A DNA stretch of 64,000 bases from Allosphingosinicella deserti. GTDB lineage: Bacteria > Pseudomonadota > Alphaproteobacteria > Sphingomonadales > Sphingomonadaceae. This document shows, in pieces, positions 43,771 through 52,467 of the stretch. The stretch spans positions 62,001-126,000 of the forward strand of contig NZ_PXYI01000010.1 in assembly GCF_003012735.1 (NCBI RefSeq). The letters run 5' to 3'. The notes under the pieces are model-generated. The model was not told the origin of the DNA, made no database searches, and saw only the letters and a list, made by a program, of their open reading frames with translations. A program made the position numbers and the translations under genes. Numbering within the stretch: position 1 is the first letter of the stretch; each line of letters begins with the position of its first letter.

Positions 43771-46700
43771 TTAGAAGCGGGCGCGGACGCCCGCGGTGAA
43801 GCGCCGCTCGTAGATATTGTCCCAAAGGGCCTGATCCGGGAAGGTCAGGTAGTAACGCTCATATTCCCCGGTCAGGTTGGACGCCTGGCCGTAGAGGGTG
43901 ACATGATCGTTGACGTCGAACGCGATCGAGGCGTCGAGGTAGCTGGTCGGCCGCTGGTAGACGGCGAGGCCGCTGATCCCGCCGTAATCGGACGCATTCA
44001 GCCGCTTCGAGCGATAATTGTACGCGATGCGCGCCTGCAGCGGGCCCTGTTCGTACCACAAGGCCGCGTTCACCTGATGCTTCGAATTGTCCTGGAACGG
44101 CTGCTTGTTGCCGGCCAGATCGACGCGCCCGGTGTCACCGAGCGAGAGGGTGTAGTTGGCATCAATGCCGAAGCCGCCCAGAAACCCGCCAACGCCATAG
44201 TCGGTAAGCGACTGACGCGCCGAAACTTCGATGCCCTTCAGCGATCCGCCGGCCCCCTGGACGACCGTGTTGATCGGCACGGGGCGCCGGATCACCCCGT
44301 CATTGTCCGGGATGTCGTTGCGAACGATCGTCGCGTTCTCGATGAAGCTGTCGACGCTCAGATGGAAGGCGCCGACTGCGATCAGGCTCGAGCGGCCAGT
44401 ATACAGTTCCAGGCTCGCTTCGACGTTGTCGGAACGCCACGGTTCGAGCGCCGGGTTGCCACGCGAGTTGCCGCCCTGCGCCGCGAAGATCGGCGGATTG
44501 GTGGTCGTGTCGATCGCATAGTTGATGTTGAGACCGCCACCCCATTGCAGGAAGTCGAGCAGGGTCATCGTTTTCGCATAGGCGACGCGGAAGCGGAGCT
44601 TGCTGCTGAGATCCAGCGACGCGTTGAAGGCCGGCAGGAAGTCGGTGAAGCTGCGCTTGGTGACCACGTCACCGGCATCGACCCCGGAGACGCCATAAGG
44701 CTGGGGGGCGCCGACGATGTTCTGGCGGACATCGAACTTGGTGTTGACGACGCGCACGCCGCCATTTGCACGGAACGGCAGGCCGAACACCTCGCCCTCG
44801 CCATCGACCTGGACGTAGCCGGAGGTCTGGCGCAGCTCCATGCTGAACGAATCCGCCGGGTTCACAAGGTTGATGCTGCCCGGATAGAATTCGTTCTGAA
44901 ACGCTTCCGAATTGTCCATCTGCTTGGGATCGAGCACCCACAAGGTCGGGGCACCCTTTGCCGGCAGCGCATATTGCTTGAGGCGGCCGTTGAAGATCGC
45001 ATCATTGGCAAGACGCGTGTAGCCGGCGGTGTAGGCATTGCCGGCGGCATCGCGCACGCTGCAGTTCGGATCGGTGAGGTTGACGTCGAACGCCTTCCAC
45101 TTGACCAGGCAGCCTGCGGCGGGATTGCCGGGATTGTCGGTGTTGCCGGCATAGAAAGGCGACACGCGGTCAAAGGTGAACTGCTCGACGCTGCGCTCGC
45201 CGTAGCGGCCGCCGAACTTCACCGAAAAGCCTGTGCCCAGCTCCCATTCTGCGTCGCCGCGGACCGCCCACAGATCGCCATTGCGATAGACGTTGTTTTC
45301 GGACGAGATCGTCTTCAGGCCATAGCGAGAGATGTCCTGGGTCTGGGTAAGGAAGGCCTGCGGAAAGCCGAAATTTACCGTGCCGCTCGAATAATCGACC
45401 GTCGCTGGCTGGCTGTACACCGGATAGCCGCCCGGGTTGAAGCGAACATCCCCGCTCGGGTAGTTGCCGACTCCCGAATAGGCCCATTGGGCGCCGTTCG
45501 TCAGGTTGAACTGCAGATAGGACTGATCGCTCTTGCGGCTGGCCTTCCCGTAGAGACCGCGCACCGTCGCCTTCAACGGGCCGCCATTGTCGAACTTCAG
45601 CTGCGCGTTGTAGTTCTGCGACTCCGACTTGACGCGGAAGGTTTCCGCGTAGCTGTCGAAATTCGGCATGTCGTAATCATAGGTCTGGACGGTGTTGAGG
45701 TTGAACCCGTTGACCACTGCGCCGGTGTCGCGCGACGCCGTCGGCAGGAACGGAGCAGTTTGCCAGTCGACATCCTGGAACTGGAACCCGGCGGTGCGGT
45801 CATATTGAGTCTGCTTCGTGTAGAAGCCGTCCGCAGTGAAGGTCAGCGCATCGTTGATCTGGAACTGCAGCGAGCCGTTCAGGCCAAGGCGCTCACGGCT
45901 GGTGATCCGGTTCCAGGCCGTGTGCGACTGCGGGGTAACGAAGGCGTCGTTCGCATCGCCGTCGCCGTTGACGTCATAGCCGATAATGGCTCCGTTCCGG
46001 AGCACCGGGGTGCCCCGGCTGACGCCGCCATTGCCGACGGCGAAATCACCCGGATTGGTCGCGCTGCCGCCTTCGTTGCGAAGCGCGACGCCATAATCCT
46101 GAATCCCACGAAAGCTGTTGGACAGATCGACCTTGCTGTACGCGCCGGAGATCAGGATTCCGAAACGGCCGCCATTATACGCGACCAGCGCGTTGGCAGA
46201 CGGATTCCACTTCTCGGTCTTGTCGCCGTAAAGCGCCTCGATGCTGCCGGCGGCCGTAAGCCCCTGCTTCAGATCGAACGGACGGCGGGTCAGCAGGTCG
46301 ACGGTGCCCGACAGACCGGCCTGCTGCAGCGAAGCGGTCGGCGACTTGAACACGGTTGCGCCCGCGAACAGTTGCGACGGAACGTCGTTGAAGTTCGGCT
46401 GGACCGTCGTGACGGAGTTGGCGCCGAGGAATTCCTCGCCGTTGAGCAAGGTCGTCACCTGCGGCAGGCCGCGGATGTTGATTGCGCCGCCTTCGCCCGC
46501 CTCGCGGCGCACCTGCACGCCGGGAATGCGCTGCAGCGAGTCCGAGATGGTGACGTCCGGGAGCTTGCCGATGTCCTCGGCGCTGATCGCGTCGACGACG
46601 CTGTCGGCGTTGCGCTTGACGTTGATCGCGCGCGCCTGCGACGCGCGGATGCCGGTGACGACGATCTCTTCGCCGGACACCGCTGGATCCTCGCTGGTCG

Positions 46701-46833
46701 TGTCACCCTGGTCGCCGCCGACCGGATCGGCCGTCGTTTGCGCCTCTTGCGCAGCCGCATAGCCCGGTGCCATCAGCGCCGCGGCCGACGCAGCCACCAG
46801 GAGCCCGGAACGCAAATTCCCCTTAACCCTCAT
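43771..46833 (-). CDS. TonB-dependent receptor, Xanthomonas/Caulobacter (TIGR01782) type
   Basis: A 1020-residue outer-membrane receptor. Signal peptide about 1-28 (cleavage after AAA). Next come the TonB-box EEIVVTGIRASQARAINVKR and the NADSVVDAISAEDIGKLPD segment, both hallmarks of the TIGR01782 group that imports plant oligosaccharides and similar compounds. The plug has INIRGLPQVTTLLNGEE. The barrel ends in GVRARF with a terminal aromatic. The start MRVKG at 46833 follows GGGAGAAGG; an in-frame codon 15 residues earlier lacks this. It is placed beside sugar-degradation genes and carries the candidate ROK operator upstream. Confidence 0.92.
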   Translation of the reverse strand: MRVKGNLRSGLLVAASAAALMAPGYAAAQEAQTTADPVGGDQGDTTSEDPAVSGEEIVVTGIRASQARAINVKRNADSVVDAISAEDIGKLPDVTISDSLQRIPGVQVRREAGEGGAINIRGLPQVTTLLNGEEFLGANSVTTVQPNFNDVPSQLFAGATVFKSPTASLQQAGLSGTVDLLTRRPFDLKQGLTAAGSIEALYGDKTEKWNPSANALVAYNGGRFGILISGAYSKVDLSNSFRGIQDYGVALRNEGGSATNPGDFAVGNGGVSRGTPVLRNGAIIGYDVNGDGDANDAFVTPQSHTAWNRITSRERLGLNGSLQFQINDALTFTADGFYTKQTQYDRTAGFQFQDVDWQTAPFLPTASRDTGAVVNGFNLNTVQTYDYDMPNFDSYAETFRVKSESQNYNAQLKFDNGGPLKATVRGLYGKASRKSDQSYLQFNLTNGAQWAYSGVGNYPSGDVRFNPGGYPVYSQPATVDYSSGTVNFGFPQAFLTQTQDISRYGLKTISSENNVYRNGDLWAVRGDAEWELGTGFSVKFGGRYGERSVEQFTFDRVSPFYAGNTDNPGNPAAGCLVKWKAFDVNLTDPNCSVRDAAGNAYTAGYTRLANDAIFNGRLKQYALPAKGAPTLWVLDPKQMDNSEAFQNEFYPGSINLVNPADSFSMELRQTSGYVQVDGEGEVFGLPFRANGGVRVVNTKFDVRQNIVGAPQPYGVSGVDAGDVVTKRSFTDFLPAFNASLDLSSKLRFRVAYAKTMTLLDFLQWGGGLNINYAIDTTTNPPIFAAQGGNSRGNPALEPWRSDNVEASLELYTGRSSLIAVGAFHLSVDSFIENATIVRNDIPDNDGVIRRPVPINTVVQGAGGSLKGIEVSARQSLTDYGVGGFLGGFGIDANYTLSLGDTGRVDLAGNKQPFQDNSKHQVNAALWYEQGPLQARIAYNYRSKRLNASDYGGISGLAVYQRPTSYLDASIAFDVNDHVTLYGQASNLTGEYERYYLTFPDQALWDNIYERRFTAGVRARF

Positions 46834-46891
46834 CAACCTTCTCCCATCATGCGGTTCCACGCCGCTTGGCCTCGGCAAAGCGCCGGTAATT

Positions 46892-46908
46892 AAAGCAATT
46901 CCATTTAT
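46892..46908. promoter_or_regulatory. Candidate operator TAAA-N9-TTTA upstream of the TonB receptor
   Basis: This palindrome lies in an AT-rich patch 59 bases before the receptor start and matches the geometry of the site at 39473-39489. The 300-base gap 46834-47133 otherwise shows only unstructured sequence and the end of the small gene at 47134. Confidence 0.45.
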
Positions 46909-47133
46909 TAATTATGCGTTGGCTAAGTCAAGCTCCAACGCCGAGCTGTGCAGTATACTATTCCCGGGGTTGACGGCCGACGTTGGCCACGTTTCGAGTT
47001 CGCCGATCTGCGGCGACCTTCACATCAGATAGGACGCCGGGCCGGCAAAAGGCTGCTGTCGCCAACACGGAATCCGTCACACGCCGTTGCGCGGTGGCCG
47101 GTGATCAGAACCCGCTCGGCATCGTCGCAAAAG

Positions 47134-47310
47134 TCAATGTTCGCCGTTGCACTTGCGCATACCCGAGATTGAGCCGGCCTCGTCGAGCTTGCAGATCTTT
47201 TCTTCCTTGGCCGGCTTCGACCCGGAGGTCTGCGGAGCCGGGGCATCCTGCCCCGCGGCAAGAGCCGGTGCGGAAAGGATGAGCAACGCGGACAAGGCAA
47301 CAAGACGCAT
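47134..47310 (-). CDS. Small secreted protein with two cysteines
   Basis: A 58-residue protein with a clear signal peptide (MRLVALSALLILSAPALAAG, cleavage near residue 19). A short mature part of about 39 residues holds Lys/Glu-rich sequence and two Cys (KICKL and RKCNG). GGGGA precedes the ATG. I recognise the general pattern of small sphingomonad periplasmic peptides ending in paired cysteines, but no function is known. It lies 95 bases downstream of fliH on the same strand, without a clear terminator between them. Confidence 0.6.
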   Translation of the reverse strand: MRLVALSALLILSAPALAAGQDAPAPQTSGSKPAKEEKICKLDEAGSISGMRKCNGEH

Positions 47311-47405
47311 GATCGAAAGTCCCCACGTGGAAGCGGGGGCTTATAGCCAAGCCGTAAGCTCTTGCAAGCGCGCCCTATTCGATCGCTCCTGGCAGCTCTG
47401 GCTGC

Positions 47406-48062
47406 TTAGCCGAGAACGCCTTCGAGCTCCTCGCGCACGGCCCTGCGGCGCGATTCGAGATCCAGGCGAAGACCGCCTTCGTCCCACGAGATGTGGGTAT
47501 CGCCGACCGGCATCGTCTCGTCGCCGGTGACATGGACGTGCATCCGGCGGCGGTCGCCGGCCTGTCGAACGCCGATCAGGCGCTCCATTTCCTCGACCAG
47601 CCCGGGATGGACCCTGACCTGGAGCCGCGGATTGCGCCCGAGCTGTTCGAGCACCCGGCCGAGCGCCGCATCGATCATCTCGGCAGGCGCCGCCGCGATC
47701 GCACGGCCCGCGAGGTGGTCGGCCGCGGCAAGAGCCAGGTCGGCGGCCTCTGCGGTCGCCTTGGCGACGGCCTGATCGACCTCTTCGGCGATCTGCTCGA
47801 TACCGGCCTGCAAGGCGTCGATCGCCGCCAGGATCGCCGCCTCACGCTCCGCCCGCGCCTCGGCGAGACCCGCCTCGAACCCGGCGCTGCGCGCCTCGGC
47901 GAGCGCCATGTCCTTCTCCAGCTCGACGCGGTCGAGCTGGGCGCGGAGGGTCTCGACCTCGCCCTGCAGGATCAGCGGATCGGGCTTTGCCGCGTCCGCT
48001 GCCGAATGCTGGGAGAAGACCCGCTCGAACGCGAACGGCTTGATCTTCGAAGCGCTTGCCAT
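47406..48062 (-). CDS. fliH: Flagellar assembly protein FliH
   Basis: A 218-residue, Ala/Glu-rich protein. The centre (about 35-110) is a long helical stretch with AGFEAGLAEARAEREAA, the glycine-repeat-like region of FliH. The C-terminal domain contains VRVHPGLVEEMERLIG and ISWDEGGLRLDLESRRRAVREEL, shared with FliH/YscL. FliH regulates the export ATPase FliI and docks it to the motor. fliI is not in this window. Located 19 bases downstream of fliG. Confidence 0.85.
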   Translation of the reverse strand: MASASKIKPFAFERVFSQHSAADAAKPDPLILQGEVETLRAQLDRVELEKDMALAEARSAGFEAGLAEARAEREAAILAAIDALQAGIEQIAEEVDQAVAKATAEAADLALAAADHLAGRAIAAAPAEMIDAALGRVLEQLGRNPRLQVRVHPGLVEEMERLIGVRQAGDRRRMHVHVTGDETMPVGDTHISWDEGGLRLDLESRRRAVREELEGVLG

Positions 48063-48081
48063 GCCGGTTTCGTCCTTCGGA

Positions 48082-49116
48082 TCAGTAGATCAGGCCGTCG
48101 TCGCTCTTCGGATCGACGAGCATGATCTCGCCGCGGTCCGCGAGCGACTTGGCAAGCCGAACCATTGCGGTCTGCGCGTCTTCGCAATCGCGCGCACGAA
48201 CCGGGCCCATCGATCCCATCTCTTCCTTCATCAGCTTGGCGGCGCGTTCCGTCATCGTCGAAAAGAAGAGCTGCTTCATCGGATCCGGGGCACCCTTGAG
48301 CGCCAGCGCCATCTCGCGCTTGTCGGCATTGCGGACGATCGCCGAAATTGCCGCAGGCAGCAGATTGGCGAGATCGTCGAAGGTGAACATCAGGGCGCGG
48401 ATCCGCTCGGCGGCCTCCGGCGCGCGATCGTCGAGCGCGGCCAGCATGGCTTCCTCGCTCGAGCGATCGAGGGCGTTGAAGATTTCGGCCATGGTCTCGT
48501 GCGGATCGCGGCGCTGCGAGCGCGACAGATTGGACATGAATTCGGTGCGCAGCGTCTGCTCGACCTCCTGAATCACTTCCTTCTGGACGGTGTCCATGCG
48601 GAGCATGCGCATGATGACGTCGGTCGAGAAATCCTGCGGCAGCTCGGACAGCACGCGCGCGGCGTGGTCAGACGACAGCTTGCTGAGGATGACCGCGACG
48701 GTCTGCGGATATTCGTTCTTGAGATAGGCGGCGAGGACCGACTCGTTCACGTTGGACAGCTTGTCCCACATCGTGCGGCCGGATGGACCACGGATGTCCT
48801 CCATGATGTCCTTCACCTTCTCGCCAGGAAGGACGCCGCGGAGCAGGCGCTCGGTGGTCTCGTACGATCCGTGGAGCGACGCCATCGACGAGACTTCGCC
48901 CGAGAACGAGATCAGGAGATGCTCGACGACGTTGGCCGGCACCCGCCCAAGCTGCGCGATCGCCGAAGACAGTTCCTTGATCTCGTCGGTGGAGAGCTGT
49001 TCCCAGATCGATGCGCCATGTTCCTGACCAAGGGCGAGCATCAGCATCGCCGCGCGCTGCAGGCCCGAATATCTCTTAAGCTCGGGAGGCTCTGCGATCG
49101 GGGTCATCACGCTCAA
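48082..49116 (-). CDS. fliG: Flagellar motor switch protein FliG
   Basis: A 344-residue switch protein of the C ring. The N-terminal domain binds FliF, the middle domain has the NEYPQTVAVILSKL motif (EHPQ in E. coli), and the C-terminal domain carries the charged torque helix (DDLANLLPAAISAIVRNADKREMALALKGAP). The TTG at 49116 is preferred because GGAGAG lies eight bases before it; ATG at 49107 is the alternative. A TATAAT box lies further upstream. fliF, usually just before fliG, is not adjacent. Operon with fliH. Confidence 0.92.
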   Translation of the reverse strand: MSVMTPIAEPPELKRYSGLQRAAMLMLALGQEHGASIWEQLSTDEIKELSSAIAQLGRVPANVVEHLLISFSGEVSSMASLHGSYETTERLLRGVLPGEKVKDIMEDIRGPSGRTMWDKLSNVNESVLAAYLKNEYPQTVAVILSKLSSDHAARVLSELPQDFSTDVIMRMLRMDTVQKEVIQEVEQTLRTEFMSNLSRSQRRDPHETMAEIFNALDRSSEEAMLAALDDRAPEAAERIRALMFTFDDLANLLPAAISAIVRNADKREMALALKGAPDPMKQLFFSTMTERAAKLMKEEMGSMGPVRARDCEDAQTAMVRLAKSLADRGEIMLVDPKSDDGLIY

Positions 49117-49171
49117 GGGGGTCTCTCCAAAAAACAGCATGTCGAACGCGTCGGGCGAGTGGCGCACGTCT

Positions 49172-49177
49172 ATTATA
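49172..49177 (-). promoter_or_regulatory. Possible -10 box upstream of fliG
   Basis: A perfect TATAAT on the minus strand, 56 bases before the preferred fliG start. No good -35 hexamer is found at 16-18 bases, so it would need an activator or be an incidental match. Confidence 0.3.
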
Positions 49178-49214
49178 GGATCAGAGAAGAGCGTGGCGGG
49201 GGTTTGGTAAACAA

Positions 49215-51950
49215 ATGACTGTGAATTTTTCGAGCGGGCTGGTCGGCCTTTCGATGCTGACCGGAGACACCAGCCTGATCGGCCTTGCGTCCGAGCTCAG
49301 GATCGAATCGAACGCCGTTCGGAAGGCCCGGGCGCAGTTCACCCTGCCGGCAGTCGTCGCCCCGTGGCAGGAGGCGGCGAGCAGCATTCCCGTCAGCACG
49401 CAGGTGTCGAACATCAAGCGCATGCCGACGATCATCGACAAGCCGTCCACCTCCTCGTCCGGCAGCAGCTCGACCCTTGCCAAGGATGCGACCACCAACA
49501 AGGACGTGCAGACATCGTTCATCGCCTACAAGGCGCTCGAGCGGCTTCGCATGCTTGCCGAGGCCGGTGCCGCCAAGACCACCTCGTCGGCCGAGCGCAC
49601 CCTTCTTCAGACCGCCTTCGCCAAGGGGATCAACGACCTGCAGGGCTTCCTCGCGGAAGCGCCGTCGGACAAGGTCAAGCTGAGCTTCGGCTCGTCGGCG
49701 CGCCGCGCGGAAAGCGTCGCCTTCGGCACTGCGTTCACCGAAAAGACGGTCGGCACCGGCCTGCTGGGAACGCGCACCGATCCGCTCGTCGGCATCGCCG
49801 GCGACGAGGTGCTCGAGATCAAGCTGTCGAAATACGGCGTGACCGAGACCGTCACGGCGGATCTTTCCACCACCACCCAGCCGCCGACCCTCGACAGCGT
49901 TACCGCCGCGCTCAACGCTGCCATTGCGAGCATTCCGATGCGCGACATCGACGGCAACGTCGTCAACGGTGCCGACGGCAATCCCACGCCGAAATACGCG
50001 TCCAAATTCCTCGTCGAGAAGAATGGCGACAAATGGGGCCTGGTGCTCAGCACCTCCGGAGTCGAGCAGATCTCGCTCGACCAGGTCAATGCCAAGGACG
50101 CCTTGATGGTCGTCACCGGCCAGACCGCGCTCGATGCTCCGGCGACCACCCAGATCATGCGCTTTGACGATCCGGCCGGCACCGCGACCCGCAAGACGCT
50201 CGGCACATTGTCGGCGGTCGACGGCGAGGCGACCGACCGTGCGAAGCTCGCCGCAGACGACGAGAGCAAGGTGAAAGACGTCGTCGCGAGCACCACGGCG
50301 CGGGCGATCACCACCGATGCCAAGGGCAATTCCTATGTCGTCGGCACCGCCGCCGGCGACATCGGCAGCAACCAGCTTGCCGGCTCGGAAGACCTGTTCC
50401 TCACCAAGCTCGACAGCGAGGGCAAGGTCGTCTGGCAGCGCACCCTCGGCGCGGCATCGTCGGCGCAGGGCGCGGCGGTCACCGTCGGCGCAAACGGCGA
50501 TATCGTCGTCGCGGGCACCGTCACCGGTCCGTTCAACGGCTCCACCAATCAGGACAGCGACATCGTCGTCGTCAAATTCGATGCCAATGGCGACGAGACC
50601 TTCGCCACGGCGATCCGCGCCGTCGGCAACGAGGAAGCGACGGCGGTTGCGGTCGGCGCAGACGGCACGGTGTTCGTCGGCGGCAAGGCCCAAGGCGGCG
50701 GCGGCGATGCGTTCCTCGCCCGGATCGACGCGACAGGTTCGCTCAAGGAACGCCGCACCATCGACAGCGGCGGATCCGACACGGTCTCCGCGCTTGCCGT
50801 CGGAGCCGATGGCGAGTTGCTCGCACTCACCCGTGAAAGCGGTACGGCGCGGCTGCGCCGGCTCGACGCCCAGGCGCTTGCCACCGATCTCGGGGCGCTT
50901 GATCTCGGCGTCGCCGATGCGCGCGTGCTCGCCGTGTCCGCGACCGGGGAAATCGCGGTCGGCGGCGCAACCAGTGCAGCCCTGAACGGCACCCAGGTCA
51001 ACGGGCTCGGCGGCGGCCGAGACGGCTTCGTCGCCCGGATCGATGCCGATCTGACGGAGGCCAGCGTCTCCTATCTCGGCACCGATGCAAGCGACGAAGT
51101 CGACAGCATCGCCTTCATGGGCGACGATCTCTATGCCGGCGGACGCACCACCGGTGCGCTTTCCGGAACCGCCCGGCAGGGTGCCGTCGACGGCTTCGTG
51201 GCGCGGATCGATGCGGGCTCCGGCGCCATCGAGAATATCAACCAGTTCGGCCAGACCGCGCTTCGCACCGAGCCGGTTCGGATCGCCGCAGCGACCGGCG
51301 GCGCCGGCATCACCAGCGCCCTTGGCTTTCATCGCGGGGAGCTCAACCCGACCAGCTCGGCGCGGCTGGTCGCCAATACCAGCCTGCGCGCCGGCGACGA
51401 ATTTTCGCTCAAGGTCGATGGCGGCACTGAACGCAAGATCACGATCCTGGCCGACGACACGCTGACGACGCTGGCCAATCGTATCCGCAAGCTCACCGGC
51501 ACCAACGTCACCGTCACGACGCCCCGCAACGGCACCGGCAGCGCCTTGCGCATCGAGCCCAAGGCCGGGCACTCGATCTCGCTGCTGGCGGGGGGCACCG
51601 GCAAGGACGCGCTCGAGAAACTCGGGATCGAGCCGGGCCGCTTCGATGTGCCTGCGATCGATCCGAAGGCGCAGAAGGTCAAGCCGGGCGGCGCCTTCGG
51701 TCTGATGCTCGATGATTCGCTCAGCATCGCCACCGCCAACGACGCGAAGTTCGCGCTTTCGGCGATTAAATCGGCCTCGTCGATGACCCAGACGGCGTTC
51801 CGCTCGCTATATTGGGATCAGATGAAGGCGAATCTGGTCGACGGCACCAAGGCAGTCGGCGCTGCGTCCGCTTACCAGAAGGCGCAGCTCGCAAACTACC
51901 AGAGTGCGCTCAACCGCCTGACCAGCGCCAACACCTACACCGGCTTCTAA
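49215..51950 (+). CDS. Large beta-propeller flagellar-locus protein, FlaEY-like
   Basis: A 911-residue protein with no signal peptide. Residues 1-330 resemble a flagellar-type coiled region with VQTSFIAYKALERLRMLAEAG. The centre (about 355-690) contains at least five SBBP-like beta-propeller repeats (pattern DAKGNSYVVG, DLFLTKLDSEGKVVWQRTLG, and later copies). The C-terminal part ends in an alpha-helical TSANTYTGF segment like axial proteins. The overall organisation recalls the Caulobacter flagellar regulatory protein FlaEY, from memory. It is divergent from fliG and 10 bases upstream of flgB. The similarity is at the architecture level, so the name is tentative. Confidence 0.6.
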   Translation: MTVNFSSGLVGLSMLTGDTSLIGLASELRIESNAVRKARAQFTLPAVVAPWQEAASSIPVSTQVSNIKRMPTIIDKPSTSSSGSSSTLAKDATTNKDVQTSFIAYKALERLRMLAEAGAAKTTSSAERTLLQTAFAKGINDLQGFLAEAPSDKVKLSFGSSARRAESVAFGTAFTEKTVGTGLLGTRTDPLVGIAGDEVLEIKLSKYGVTETVTADLSTTTQPPTLDSVTAALNAAIASIPMRDIDGNVVNGADGNPTPKYASKFLVEKNGDKWGLVLSTSGVEQISLDQVNAKDALMVVTGQTALDAPATTQIMRFDDPAGTATRKTLGTLSAVDGEATDRAKLAADDESKVKDVVASTTARAITTDAKGNSYVVGTAAGDIGSNQLAGSEDLFLTKLDSEGKVVWQRTLGAASSAQGAAVTVGANGDIVVAGTVTGPFNGSTNQDSDIVVVKFDANGDETFATAIRAVGNEEATAVAVGADGTVFVGGKAQGGGGDAFLARIDATGSLKERRTIDSGGSDTVSALAVGADGELLALTRESGTARLRRLDAQALATDLGALDLGVADARVLAVSATGEIAVGGATSAALNGTQVNGLGGGRDGFVARIDADLTEASVSYLGTDASDEVDSIAFMGDDLYAGGRTTGALSGTARQGAVDGFVARIDAGSGAIENINQFGQTALRTEPVRIAAATGGAGITSALGFHRGELNPTSSARLVANTSLRAGDEFSLKVDGGTERKITILADDTLTTLANRIRKLTGTNVTVTTPRNGTGSALRIEPKAGHSISLLAGGTGKDALEKLGIEPGRFDVPAIDPKAQKVKPGGAFGLMLDDSLSIATANDAKFALSAIKSASSMTQTAFRSLYWDQMKANLVDGTKAVGAASAYQKAQLANYQSALNRLTSANTYTGF

Positions 51951-51960
51951 GGAACGACGC

Positions 51961-52386
51961 ATGAGCGGCATGGGTGGAACCCCGAACCTCTTCCAGGGCA
52001 TCGAGCGTGCGATGCAGCACCTCTCCGGCCGGCAGAAGGTGATCTCGCAGAATATCGCCAATTCGGAGACCGCGGGCTTCAAGGCGCGCGAGGTCGAAGC
52101 TCCGGATTTCAGCGATCTGCTCGCCGTCCAGCAGGGCGGCCCGCGCGTCGCCCGGCCGCGGATCAGCATTACCAGCGGCATGGCCGCGCTCGGCGCCAGT
52201 CAGCCGCGCGGCGGCAGCGGTGTCGTGCTCGATCCCGACACGATGGAAACCAAGCCGGACGGCAACAACGTCACCTTGGAAGAGCAATTGCTCAAGATGG
52301 GCGAGATGCAGGCGGATTTCACCGCGCTCACCAATCTCTACCGCAAGCAGCTCGGCCTGCTGAAGGTCGCGACCGGGTCGCGTTGA
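51961..52386 (+). CDS. flgB: Flagellar basal-body rod protein FlgB
   Basis: A 141-residue rod subunit. The N-terminus has HLSGRQKVISQNIANSETAGFKAREVEAPDF, the rod/hook family motif. The C-terminus has KPDGNNVTLEEQLLKMGEMQADF, typical of FlgB. FlgB forms the proximal rod together with FlgC and FlgF, which are not in this window. Ten bases after the FlaEY-like gene, suggesting a shared transcript. Confidence 0.93.
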   Translation: MSGMGGTPNLFQGIERAMQHLSGRQKVISQNIANSETAGFKAREVEAPDFSDLLAVQQGGPRVARPRISITSGMAALGASQPRGGSGVVLDPDTMETKPDGNNVTLEEQLLKMGEMQADFTALTNLYRKQLGLLKVATGSR

Positions 52387-52467
52387 TGCGGCCGCACGCC
52401 TGATCCGGCCGCTGCGCACTCTTTCCAAGACCTCCGTCCGGGCGCATGTTGCTCGACAGGAGGGGTT

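Noticed and set aside
43564-46893. A 1109-codon open frame on the plus strand opposite the TonB receptor, and similar long antisense frames at 5088-6917, 7353-8921, 31506-33830, 37601-39475 and 49173-51572
   Set aside because: They lie exactly opposite confirmed genes, have Arg/Asp/Val/Gly-heavy composition without motifs, and are expected shadows of strong third-position GC bias.
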